Below are positions 44,389 to 52,778 of a stretch of 64,000 nt of DNA, piece by piece. The notes under the pieces were generated by a model that saw nothing but the letters and a program-made list of their open reading frames with translations, made no database searches and had not been told where the DNA came from. The DNA is from Chryseobacterium gleum. GTDB lineage: Bacteria; Bacteroidota; Bacteroidia; Flavobacteriales_D; Sanyastnellaceae. The position numbers and the translations under genes were made by a program. Every line of letters starts with the position of its first letter. Position 1 is the stretch's first letter. Where the stretch lies: NCBI GenBank assembly GCA_945881835.1, contig CAMCVP010000002.1:1-64000 (forward strand), read 5' to 3'.

Positions 44389-45837
44389 ATGAATCAATGG
44401 GAAGAAACTGCTATACAATTACTAACCAAAAGCCTGCATCCAGTTCCTCTAGAACTAAATGAATTAGATTGGAAAAGCGATTTGTCACCGAAAAAAGAAC
44501 GTTTGGCGCAACATCTTTCTGCGTTTGCTAATCAAGCCAATGGCGGGTATTTAGCTTTTGGATTTGATAATAATGGCAAATCAAAACCAATAGAAAAAAC
44601 TGAAATGGATGCAATCGTTCAAAAATTGGGAAACATTGCAAGAAATAATCTATCTCAGCCAATTGGAATTAGTCATGCCGTGGTCAATTACAGCGGGAAT
44701 CCTGTTTTGTTGGTGCATATTCCTGAACATTCCGATAAGCCTATTCACATGAGAGGAAGCGAGGTTTTTGAAAGTTACACCCGCAGTGCGGGACAGACTG
44801 TAAAATTATCACGACACGAAGTAAAACAGCTAATTGCTATTTCATCTGGATTCGATTTTGAAGCTCAAACAGCGATGCATGAAGTTAGTGATGATGATGT
44901 AATGAAATTCCTAGATTTCGACAGTTACTTCACCTTACAAGAAAAGCGCCTACCAGATACCAAACAGAGTATTTTGCAGACCTTGGCAATCGATGATTTA
45001 ATAAGACAAACTCAAAATGGCTGGGACATTTTGAATCTTGGTGCAATACTTTTTTCAAAAAACATCAAAGATTTCAAAAATCTCAAACGCAAGGCAATTC
45101 GCGTGATTGTGTATAAAGAAACGAGCCGCATCAATGCCTTGAAGGAACAAGAAGGCGGCAGAGGTTATGCCTCCGGTTTTGAAGGATTGGTTAATTACAT
45201 AATGGATCAATTAACATCAAACGAAATAATTGAAAGTGCTTTACGTAAAAAAGTAAAAGTATACCCCGAAATAGCTATTCGCGAGTTTGTTGCAAATGCA
45301 CTAATCCATCAAGACTTGTCTGTTTCTGGGGCTGGCGTAATGATTGAAATCTTTACAGATCGAATCGAAATAACAAATCCTGGTGTCCCTCTAGTTGATA
45401 CGAACCGTTTCATAGATACTGCTCCAAAATCAAGAAACGAAAATTTAGCTTCGCTAATGAGAAGATTGAATATTTGTGAAGAACGAGGTAGCGGAATAGA
45501 TCGGGCTATTGAATCGATTGAAGTACATCAATTACCTGCACCTAAATTCATCAGAGGTGATGATTATACAAGAGTAATTATGTTCGCTCCTGCACCTTTG
45601 ACCCGAATGAACATTGACGATAGAATTCGAGCTTGCTATCAACACACTTGTTTGCAATATGTAAACAATCAGCCCGTAAATAATCAATCGGTTCGAAAGC
45701 GTTTTAACATTGCCAAAAACAACGTGTCGTTTGCTTCAAAAATAATTTCCGACACGCTTGAGGCGGGTTTAATAAAAGCATCAGACCCTGAAAGCTCATC
45801 AAAAAAGTTTGCTTCATACGTGCCATTTTGGACCTGA
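44389..45837 (+). CDS. AlbA_2/Schlafen-type DNA-binding protein with HATPase_c_4 domain
   Basis: 482 residues. The N-terminal AlbA_2 domain has LSPKKERLAQHLSAFANQAN and GGYLAFGFDNNGKSKPI; the second half has the regulator-type ATPase signature EIAIREFVANALIHQDLS, IEIFTDRIEITNPGVPL and ICEERGSGIDRAI. A C-terminal winged-helix-like stretch follows (RFNIAKNNVSFASKIISDTL). Such proteins are annotated as transcriptional regulators or RecG-like ATP-binding proteins and are common in accessory regions. It stands alone between repeat-bearing gaps. Target unknown. Confidence 0.85.
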   Translation: MNQWEETAIQLLTKSLHPVPLELNELDWKSDLSPKKERLAQHLSAFANQANGGYLAFGFDNNGKSKPIEKTEMDAIVQKLGNIARNNLSQPIGISHAVVNYSGNPVLLVHIPEHSDKPIHMRGSEVFESYTRSAGQTVKLSRHEVKQLIAISSGFDFEAQTAMHEVSDDDVMKFLDFDSYFTLQEKRLPDTKQSILQTLAIDDLIRQTQNGWDILNLGAILFSKNIKDFKNLKRKAIRVIVYKETSRINALKEQEGGRGYASGFEGLVNYIMDQLTSNEIIESALRKKVKVYPEIAIREFVANALIHQDLSVSGAGVMIEIFTDRIEITNPGVPLVDTNRFIDTAPKSRNENLASLMRRLNICEERGSGIDRAIESIEVHQLPAPKFIRGDDYTRVIMFAPAPLTRMNIDDRIRACYQHTCLQYVNNQPVNNQSVRKRFNIAKNNVSFASKIISDTLEAGLIKASDPESSSKKFASYVPFWT

Positions 45838-46186
45838 TACTTATTTGTTTGCAAAATCCAACTTCCGCCTAAGGCAAACGTAACCAACTCTATTGCAACA
45901 CTTTGTTTATTTCATTGGAAAATCCCTGTGAGACAAATGAGCCTATTAGATTCGATGATAAACTTCGTTGTTTGAACTACGTTGTTTGAACTACGTTGTT
46001 CCTACTGCGTAATTGGACCTTCGTTGTTAAACCCTCATCCGAAGGACTCTCGCGATGAAATCGCCCTCGCAAAGCCAGTTGCCCTCACAATTCATACGCA
46101 ACGGTATTTAGCGCCCGTAATCCACGGGGAAGTAAAACATCATTTTGGATGGACGGTTGGCTATTGGTAGATTTCATTGCTTCAAA
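45838..46186. other. Gap with short repeated phrases
   Basis: 349 bp. GAACTACGTTGTTT occurs twice in tandem near 45975-46005, and CCTCATCCGAAGGACTCTCG resembles wording in the 44030-44100 gap. No gene is supported. Confidence 0.5.
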
Positions 46187-48205
46187 CTACCTCGCCTTCG
46201 CTATAATTTCCTGCACCACACTCGTATCAAGTAATGTAGTCGTATCCCCAATCGCATCGAATTCTCCTTCCGCAATCTTTCTCAAAATGCGACGCATAAT
46301 CTTTCCACTTCTTGTTTTCGGTAAGCCACTCACAAGAACGATTTTATCCGGCTTTGCTATCGCTCCAATTTGCTCACTCACGGTTTTAGTAATGGAATAA
46401 ATCATCTCCTGCTCAAACCCTTTCGAAGAACCTTCCGCAGGACCTTGCATCGCACCTTTTTCACCACCTTCCGCAGGACCTTGCATCGCACCTTGTTCAC
46501 CACCTTCCGCAGGACCTTGCATCGCACCTTGTTCACCACCTTGCTCTGCACAAATAACAAACGCAAAAATCCCTTGCCCTTTGATGTCATGCGGATACCC
46601 CACCACCGCGCTTTCAATAACTCCGTGCGTATGATTAATGGCATTCTCTACTTCCGCAGTTCCTATTCGATGTCCGCTTACATTCAACACATCGTCAACC
46701 CTTCCTGCTAAACGATACATTCCGTTCTCGTCGCGGTATGCGCCGTCACCGGTGAAGTAATAACTTTTATACGTGCTGAAGTAATTCAAAATGCAACGTT
46801 CGTGATCGCCATACGTGGTGCGAATCATAGATGGCCACGACTGCTTGAAACAAAGGTTTCCGGTTAAATCGTTTTCAAGAATTTCATTGCCTTTATCGTC
46901 TAACAAAACGGGGAGAACTCCTGGCATAGGCAAGGTTGCAAACACGGGTTTTGAAGGTGTTACTCCAGCTAAGCTTGAAATCATTACCCCGCCTGTTTCC
47001 GTTTGCCAGAACGTATCGACAATCGGACAATTTCCTTTGCCAATTTTTTCGTTGTACCAATTCCAAGCTTCTTCGTTAATGGGTTCGCCAACGCTTCCGA
47101 GTATGCGCAACGAAGACAAATCCTTTCCTTCTAAAAATTCATCTCCGGCCGACATTAAACTGCGAATGGCTGTAGGTGCGGTGTAAAAAATATTCACTTT
47201 GTGTTTCGCTACAATGTCCCAAAATCTTCCGGCATCCGGATAAGTAGGTATGCCTTCAAACATCAATGAAGTCGCGCCATTCAAGAGTGGTCCGTAAATT
47301 AAATAGCTGTGTCCGGTTATCCAACCAATATCGGCTGTGCAGAAATGAACGTCTCCTTCTTGGTACTGAAACACATTTAAAAAAGTATAGGCTGTCCACA
47401 CCATGTATCCCGCGGTGCTGTGCACAACGCCTTTCGGTTTACCTGTGGAACCGCTCGTGTACAGGATGAACAACGGATCTTCGGACTGAAGCGTCTCTCC
47501 GGGCTTCATGTAATTATTGGTGGAAAGAACACGTCCTTTCAATTCATTCCAATCGATATCAATTTCTTTTTTTTCGGTTGGAAGGTTGAGGTAGTTGAAG
47601 ACCAAAACATTTTTTATTTTTCTTGTTGAAGTCAATGCTTCGTCAACTACCGATTTCAATGGAATGGTCTTGTTACCGCGAAGTCCACCGTCCATGGTTA
47701 TCACGAAGTCTGCTTCGGCATCGTCTACGCGATCTGCAATGCTCTTTGCACTGAAGCCTCCGAAGATAACAGAGTGCACCGCGCCAATGCGCGCACAGGC
47801 CAAAACGCTGAACACCAATTCAGGCACCATGCTCATGTAGATGCAAACGCGATCTCCTTTGTTTACACCCATCGCGCGAAGCATTTCAGCGGCAATACAA
47901 ACCTCGTTGTGAAGTTCGGTGTACGTGAATTTCCTGTACTGAACCGAATGATCATTCGGTTCCCAAATAAGTGCTACCTGATTGCCTCGTTCAGCCAAAT
48001 GTCTGTCGAGTAAGTTTTCAGTAATGTTCAATTCACCACCGTCGAACCAATGGTTTTTGGCATCGGCAAAAGTTCCCGAAAGCACCGTGTCCCATTTCTT
48101 TTTCCAAGCAAAAGATTCAGCTACTTCACCCCAGAATTTATCTGGATTAGCAATGCTTTCGGCGTACACCGATTTATATTCTTCAAACGATTCAATTCGT
48201 TTCAT
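46187..48205 (-). CDS. acs: Acetate--CoA ligase (acetyl-CoA synthetase)
   Basis: 672 residues, near the ~650 usual for the family. It activates acetate to acetyl-AMP and then acetyl-CoA in the cytoplasm. Motifs: P-loop LYTSGSTGKPKGVVHSTAGY, VDTFWQTETGG, and the C-terminal acetylation-controlled lysine motif PKTRSGKIMRRILRK. The excess length comes from a ~40-residue low-complexity insert (GGEQGAMQGPAE units) near residue 560, between FAFVICAE and the SEQIGAIAKPDKIVLV helix/strand. The insert replaces a surface loop that is short in E. coli Acs. It is encoded by a minisatellite described separately. Divergent from 48262-49410. Confidence 0.95.
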   Translation of the reverse strand: MKRIESFEEYKSVYAESIANPDKFWGEVAESFAWKKKWDTVLSGTFADAKNHWFDGGELNITENLLDRHLAERGNQVALIWEPNDHSVQYRKFTYTELHNEVCIAAEMLRAMGVNKGDRVCIYMSMVPELVFSVLACARIGAVHSVIFGGFSAKSIADRVDDAEADFVITMDGGLRGNKTIPLKSVVDEALTSTRKIKNVLVFNYLNLPTEKKEIDIDWNELKGRVLSTNNYMKPGETLQSEDPLFILYTSGSTGKPKGVVHSTAGYMVWTAYTFLNVFQYQEGDVHFCTADIGWITGHSYLIYGPLLNGATSLMFEGIPTYPDAGRFWDIVAKHKVNIFYTAPTAIRSLMSAGDEFLEGKDLSSLRILGSVGEPINEEAWNWYNEKIGKGNCPIVDTFWQTETGGVMISSLAGVTPSKPVFATLPMPGVLPVLLDDKGNEILENDLTGNLCFKQSWPSMIRTTYGDHERCILNYFSTYKSYYFTGDGAYRDENGMYRLAGRVDDVLNVSGHRIGTAEVENAINHTHGVIESAVVGYPHDIKGQGIFAFVICAEQGGEQGAMQGPAEGGEQGAMQGPAEGGEKGAMQGPAEGSSKGFEQEMIYSITKTVSEQIGAIAKPDKIVLVSGLPKTRSGKIMRRILRKIAEGEFDAIGDTTTLLDTSVVQEIIAKAR
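46431..46538 (-). repeat. 36-bp minisatellite inside acs (three units)
   Basis: Three tandem 36-bp units at 46431-46466, 46467-46502 and 46503-46538, identical except one T/G difference. Each encodes 12 residues (GGEQGAMQGPAE frame). The length is a multiple of three, so copy changes keep the frame. Confidence 0.95.
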
Positions 48206-48261
48206 GGCTGTCTGATTTGAAGTTACAAGTTACATCATTGCTTTTAACTTAACTTTGATTT

Positions 48262-49410
48262 ATGAAGTCTCTCGCAAGAATTTTTGTTATCTTTTTTTTG
48301 CAAAGTATTTGTGAGGCAGCTATCGCCCAACCCAACCTTCCAACTGTAACATTGGCGCCGGTGTATTCTGTGCAGTTGCCAGCTGAACTGCTCGAAACCT
48401 CTGGTATCACTCGTTTTCAGCAAGGACTTGTTACACACAACGACAATTCAGATGAGCAGCTCTATGTGATAGACACGTTGAATGGAGCCATTCTTCAGAC
48501 TTTTTCATTGAACGGAACTTCCAATTTCGATTGGGAAGAAATTACCCAAGACAGCTTGTATCTCTATGTCGGAGATTTTGGAAACAACGCCGGAAACAGA
48601 ACAGACCTGCATATTCTTCGAATTGAAAAATCTTCTCTTCTTGAAGGCACGCCTGCAATAGATACCATTGCTTTTGGTTACGAAGATCAAATAGATTTCA
48701 CTCCTTCCAACCAAAATACAGCCTTCGATTGCGAGGCGTTTATTGCGGGAACAGACAGCTTGTTTCTTTTCACCAAGAATTGGAATGACCTTTCTACCGT
48801 GTGTTACAGTGTGCCGAAAGTTCCAGGCAATTATTTAGCGCAACGAAAGGATTCTTCAGATGTAAACGGACTCATTACAGGAGCAACCTATCTTCCAAAC
48901 AAAAGACTCGTTATCCTTTCCGGATATTCTTCGTTGCTGCAACCGTTCATGTATCTCTTATTCGATTTTGAAGGAACCGATTTCTTCTCTTCCTTCCAAC
49001 AGAAAATAAATCCCACACTGAATTTTCACCAGGTGGAAGGGGTGTCTACCACCAACGGAATAGATGTCTATCTGACCAATGAGTACTTCAGTCAGAGCAT
49101 TATTACCACCCAACAGAAATTGCACAAATTCGATTTGACTCCGGTACTCGGAGACTACCTTTCTGGAAATAACGTGTTCTCTGAATCTGCCGATATCCGA
49201 ATTTTTCCGAACCCAGCGAAAGACATCGTTCACATTCAAGTTCCAAAAAAGTCGCTATGCCTAGAAGTCAGGAACAGCGAGGGAAAACTCGTAAAGAAGG
49301 CAAGAATTCGACACGAAACAGACCTCGACATTTCAGACTTGCCAAACGGAAGATATTTCATTTCCATTACGGATTATCCACGGGTCTTTTCCCTGATAAT
49401 CAGCAGTTAG
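48262..49410 (+). CDS. Secreted T9SS protein, propeller-like
   Basis: 382 residues: signal peptide (MKSLARIFVIFFLQSICEAAIAQ), a propeller-like body with TSGITRFQQGLVTHNDNSDE, SNFDWEEITQDSLYLYVGDF and LHILRIEKSSLLEG repeats, and a C-terminal sorting domain (IRIFPNPAKDIVHIQVP ... GRYFISITD). A TAACTTTG -7 box at 48250-48257 lies only 4 bp before the ATG, so the leader is very short. Function unknown. Confidence 0.8.
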   Translation: MKSLARIFVIFFLQSICEAAIAQPNLPTVTLAPVYSVQLPAELLETSGITRFQQGLVTHNDNSDEQLYVIDTLNGAILQTFSLNGTSNFDWEEITQDSLYLYVGDFGNNAGNRTDLHILRIEKSSLLEGTPAIDTIAFGYEDQIDFTPSNQNTAFDCEAFIAGTDSLFLFTKNWNDLSTVCYSVPKVPGNYLAQRKDSSDVNGLITGATYLPNKRLVILSGYSSLLQPFMYLLFDFEGTDFFSSFQQKINPTLNFHQVEGVSTTNGIDVYLTNEYFSQSIITTQQKLHKFDLTPVLGDYLSGNNVFSESADIRIFPNPAKDIVHIQVPKKSLCLEVRNSEGKLVKKARIRHETDLDISDLPNGRYFISITDYPRVFSLIISS

Positions 49411-49505
49411 ATGTCCGTGAACCGAGCTGTGTTAGTAAGTCAATTCGACTTAACACAGGCTTCATATTCACCTTTGTAACTTCCTTTTACCAAAAACAAC
49501 ATCCT

Positions 49506-49661
49506 ATGGAATCGAACGAATACCTATTTTTAAAAGCACGCATTAAGGCCGTAAACCCTACCTGGTCTGAAGCAGATGTAGAAAACGAAGTGAAGCGCCT
49601 GGTGCACGGATCAGGAGAAATGGAAGACGCAGACGAAGGCTGTCTTTACTGCGGATCTTAA
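49506..49661 (+). CDS. 51-aa acidic protein with a C-terminal CxxC
   Basis: MESNEYLFLKARIKAVNPTW ... then EMEDADEGCLYCGS. An in-frame extension upstream is a shadow of the T9SS gene; this ATG follows CAAAAACAACATCCT. It overlaps the photolyase stop region by 4 bp in convergent orientation. Small proteins of this type are seen in flavobacteria but I know no role. Confidence 0.55.
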   Translation: MESNEYLFLKARIKAVNPTWSEADVENEVKRLVHGSGEMEDADEGCLYCGS

Positions 49662-51112
49662 TTCTCTTTATTCAGAAAAGATTGAGCAAGGGCCAGGTGC
49701 CCTTGTTTTTTTTGCCCTTCCATTTTGTTCAGCAAAGCCACCATCATACTCAACCGATAATTCCGCGCAAGGAAAGGGGTATTGCGTTCAATGAAATTCC
49801 AAAACAGCGCGTCCCAAATCTTCTCCCACGGCTCGCCCTTTTTGTAGTTGCTCATTTTATAAATGTAATTTGAACCGCTCATGTAAGGCTTCGTGCTCAT
49901 GAGCCCGCCGTCTGCAAACTGCGACATACCGTATACATTCGGAACCATAACCCAGTCGTAAGCGTCTATGTAATACGTCATGAACCATTCATACACTTCA
50001 TGCGGATGAACTTCGCTCAACAACATGAAATTGCCCAACAACATCAATCGCTCAATGTGATGCGAATACGCGTTTTCGCGCAAGCCTTTCAAGCAGTCGT
50101 CAATGGGACGAATACCGGTTTCTCCTTCCCAAAATCCATTCGGTAATTTTCGATCGTGTTGAAAGAAATTCGAAGTACGTTCTTCCACACCCTTCAACAC
50201 ATAAACCGCACGAATGAACTCGCGCCAACCCAAGATCTGACGCACGAATCCTTCCACATTATTCATCCCGGCATTCGAATCTAACGCCGCTTGAACGCAC
50301 TCTTGCGGAGTGAGCAAGCCAATATTCAAATACGGAGAAATGACAGAATGAAACAGCCACGATTCTTGCGGAACTATCGCATCTTGGTACGTGCCGTATT
50401 CATTTATTTTATGTTGAATGAAATAGCGCAAAGCCGCTTTCGCTTCGTCTCTTGTAACGGCGTAAATGAAATTTTCGGAAGTACCCACATGCTTTGCGAA
50501 ATGCGCTTCTACGTAAGTTGTTGCTTCAACTACAAATTCATTTTGTGTTGAAGAGAATGGCTCTGGAAACTGCATGCCCTTCGGGGCTTTCGCGCGGTTC
50601 TCGGTATCAAAAGTCCACTTGCCACCAACGGGTTCTTCGTTCGCTTCCAACAGAATTTTTCGCTTCTTTCTTTCGTGAATGTAAAAGTCATTCAAGAAGA
50701 ATTTTTTCTTGTTGAAGTACGCCTTCAACTCTTCTTCTGTGTTGTAAAAATTCGGCGAATCGAATCGCTTCGTCGCAAGACTTAATCGTTGCGCCCACTT
50801 GTTTATTTTTTTTTCTAGGTTGAAATCAACCGTGTCGATCCACAACAATTCCTTTGCCCCCATAGTCTTCAATTCATTTTCAATTTGAAGGGAAGAGGCT
50901 TCGTCGTGTGAAAGATATTTCCAGTTAGAAGAAGTTTTGGATTGCTCTTCCAGAAAGGCTTTCATGCTTGCGCGATGCAAGATTATTTTTTTCTTGTGGA
51001 AGGGGTATTGGGAAAAGAACAGGGGTTCTTCAATGAGCAAAAGACAATCGCACGAACGGAAGAGTTCGTGCTCTTCGAACAGTTGGTGCGGAAAGACCAA
51101 GCCTATCTTCAT
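49658..51112 (-). CDS. Cryptochrome/photolyase-family protein (FeS-BCP/PhrB-like) lacking the Fe-S cysteines
   Basis: 484 residues. N-terminal photolyase-related domain (MKIGLVFPHQLFEEHELFRS), flavin-binding C-terminal domain with QILGWREFIRAVYVL, HPHEVYEWFMTYYIDAYDWV, MVPNVYGMSQFADGG and TKPYMSGSNYIYKMSNY. Members repair (6-4) photoproducts or act as photoreceptors. In PhrB the region after KMSDY holds a cysteine cluster for a 4Fe-4S centre; here it reads KKGEPWEKIWDALFW, without cysteines. The comparison to PhrB is from memory. Overlaps the TIGR03643 gene by 4 bp. Confidence 0.85.
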   Translation of the reverse strand: MKIGLVFPHQLFEEHELFRSCDCLLLIEEPLFFSQYPFHKKKIILHRASMKAFLEEQSKTSSNWKYLSHDEASSLQIENELKTMGAKELLWIDTVDFNLEKKINKWAQRLSLATKRFDSPNFYNTEEELKAYFNKKKFFLNDFYIHERKKRKILLEANEEPVGGKWTFDTENRAKAPKGMQFPEPFSSTQNEFVVEATTYVEAHFAKHVGTSENFIYAVTRDEAKAALRYFIQHKINEYGTYQDAIVPQESWLFHSVISPYLNIGLLTPQECVQAALDSNAGMNNVEGFVRQILGWREFIRAVYVLKGVEERTSNFFQHDRKLPNGFWEGETGIRPIDDCLKGLRENAYSHHIERLMLLGNFMLLSEVHPHEVYEWFMTYYIDAYDWVMVPNVYGMSQFADGGLMSTKPYMSGSNYIYKMSNYKKGEPWEKIWDALFWNFIERNTPFLARNYRLSMMVALLNKMEGQKKQGHLALAQSFLNKEN

Positions 51113-51390
51113 TTCCTTTTGGAAATTTTATTGTTGGAAACGCTTCGCTGACGGGTGCACTTAAAGCGACTGTCGTCGTTCAGCGACTCTGTGCGAAGCA
51201 TCACATGCTTCGTGGCTCTTCCTTGCACACGGGCGCGCCACATGCGGAAAGAGGTGGCCTTCATTTCTTTGCGCATGAGCGCAATTACTTCAGCTTCGCT
51301 AACGCCGAACTGTGCGGTAATAGCGTCGAATGGCGTGCGGTCTTCCCACGCCATTTCAATGATTCGATCAATGTCTGTTTCAGATAACAT
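51109..51390 (-). CDS. TIGR03643/DUF2805 family protein
   Basis: 93 residues with the family's helix-turn-helix-like core (IDRIIEMAWEDRTPFDAI, FGVSEAEVIALMRKEM, SFRMWRARVQGRATKH). The family is usually encoded next to this type of photolyase; here the stop overlaps the photolyase start by 4 bp. Role unproven; DNA or RNA binding is likely from the fold and basic tail. Confidence 0.85.
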   Translation of the reverse strand: MLSETDIDRIIEMAWEDRTPFDAITAQFGVSEAEVIALMRKEMKATSFRMWRARVQGRATKHVMLRTESLNDDSRFKCTRQRSVSNNKISKRK

Positions 51391-51422
51391 GACTTAGAAA
51401 CAAGCCACGCGTTCGTTTGTTT

Positions 51423-51752
51423 TTACAAACTGCTTAAAATGCTCACTAATTCAGAACGAACGCGAATTAAACGCGCTTGAATAGCGGCGCCATCGGTCTC
51501 GTTTACTTTCTGACGAAGCGCGTTCTTCGCGCCTTCCAGCGTGAATCCTTGCACACGCACCAACTCGTGAATCTTCTTGAACAACTCAATGTCTTTCTTC
51601 GAATACATGCGATTGCCCTTGCTGTTCTTGCGCGGTTGCAATTGCGGAAATTCCTTTTCCCAAAAACGTAGAAGAGAAGCGTTCACATCAAACATCTCGG
51701 CAACTTCAGAAATGCTGAAGTAAATCTTTTCTATTTCGAAGGTCTTAGACAT
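51423..51752 (-). CDS. MerR-family transcriptional regulator
   Basis: 109 residues. N-terminal MerR winged helix (YFSISEVAEMFDVNASLLRF, WEKEFPQLQPRKNSKGNRMY) and a short dimerisation helix. No effector domain or metal-binding cysteines. It starts 2 bp after the M23 peptidase gene and lies upstream of TIGR03643 and photolyase, so it may belong to a light/DNA-repair or envelope operon. Confidence 0.88.
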   Translation of the reverse strand: MSKTFEIEKIYFSISEVAEMFDVNASLLRFWEKEFPQLQPRKNSKGNRMYSKKDIELFKKIHELVRVQGFTLEGAKNALRQKVNETDGAAIQARLIRVRSELVSILSSL

Positions 51753-51754
51753 AA

Positions 51755-52714
51755 TTAGTCGAAACTTTGGTTGGCATTGGCAGCACGCTGCAATACCTCT
51801 TCGTACTGCTCTGGCGTAATGTCGTTGTAAAAGTAAAACGCCGGATCTACTTTTTCACCGTTTCTAATAACTTCATAATGCAAGTGCGGACCCGTAGATG
51901 CCCCCGTATTGCCTACAAGCCCTATCAATTGGCCTCTTTTGACTTTTTCGCCCTGACGAACGAGAATTTTGCTCATGTGAGCATAAAGTGTCTGATACCC
52001 GTATCCATGCTGGATTACAGCGTTATTTCCATACCCCGTATAGATACTTTCGATTTTTTCAACAACGCCGTCTCCGGTGGCATAAATTTCAGTCCCAATG
52101 TCGGCTGTGAAATCCAATCCAGTGTGAAGTTTAGCCACCTTGTAAATCGGATGTATGCGATATCCGAATCCGGAAGAAATTCGCTCCAAGTCTTTGTTCG
52201 AAATAGGTTGAATGGCAGGAATACTTTGCAACATGGCGTCTTGTCCGCGCGCCAACGAATAAATCTCTTCGTACGATTTGCTCTGACTCACAAACATCTC
52301 TTGCAATTTGCGAATGCGGAACAACGTTTCTTCAACGTCTTTGTCGGTCGCAAAGTCATTGTGTGTTTTCGATGAAAGTCCAGAAAACTTTCGCGCGTAT
52401 GGCTCTGCTCCGAAGATAGAGCGGTACACGTTTTCATCTCTACGCTCAAGGTCTGTTGCAAACAATTCCAACGTATCAATCTTACGATTGAATGTTTCGA
52501 TCTGCGTTTCCAGATAATTAATCTTCTTTTCCAATTGCTCGGTCTCGGGATCCTTGAAGAAAGACGCGTAAAGCACAATACCAATTCCACCTAAAACAAC
52601 CCCCGCAAGCACATAACGCGTCACGATCCATGCGTAGTCGCGAATGGTGTACGTTATAGCCTCGTAATTGAGGGTATTCGGATTGAAGATGTATTTGTAC
52701 TTAAATTTCTTCAT
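51755..52714 (-). CDS. M23-family membrane-anchored peptidase
   Basis: About 319 residues from ATG 52714 (MKKFKYKYIFNPNTLNYEAI); an upstream in-frame ATG at 52780 would run into the alaS start. One membrane helix (about residues 30-52) is followed by a coiled coil and a LytM domain with SGFGYRIHPIYKVAKLHTGLD, then LYAHMSKILVRQGEKVKRGQ and STGPHLHYEVI, holding the zinc ligands H, D and HxH. It likely trims or regulates peptidoglycan cross-links in the periplasm. All metal ligands are present. Confidence 0.9.
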   Translation of the reverse strand: MKKFKYKYIFNPNTLNYEAITYTIRDYAWIVTRYVLAGVVLGGIGIVLYASFFKDPETEQLEKKINYLETQIETFNRKIDTLELFATDLERRDENVYRSIFGAEPYARKFSGLSSKTHNDFATDKDVEETLFRIRKLQEMFVSQSKSYEEIYSLARGQDAMLQSIPAIQPISNKDLERISSGFGYRIHPIYKVAKLHTGLDFTADIGTEIYATGDGVVEKIESIYTGYGNNAVIQHGYGYQTLYAHMSKILVRQGEKVKRGQLIGLVGNTGASTGPHLHYEVIRNGEKVDPAFYFYNDITPEQYEEVLQRAANANQSFD

Positions 52715-52765
52715 GCCTTGCGAATTTACGTCACTTTTTTTAATCGCTTCTTCCCTTGTGAGATG

Positions 52766-52773
52766 TAAATTTG
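52766..52773 (+). promoter_or_regulatory. Likely -7 box of alaS (TAAATTTG)
   Basis: A TAnnTTTG box ending 5 bp before the ATG at 52779. If used, the transcript would be leaderless or nearly so. Confidence 0.45.
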
Positions 52774-52778
52774 CGCGC

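Noticed and set aside
46402-46711. Alternative frames through the acs minisatellite on both strands
   Set aside because: They arise because the 36-bp unit is open in several frames; acs is continuous and conserved across the region.
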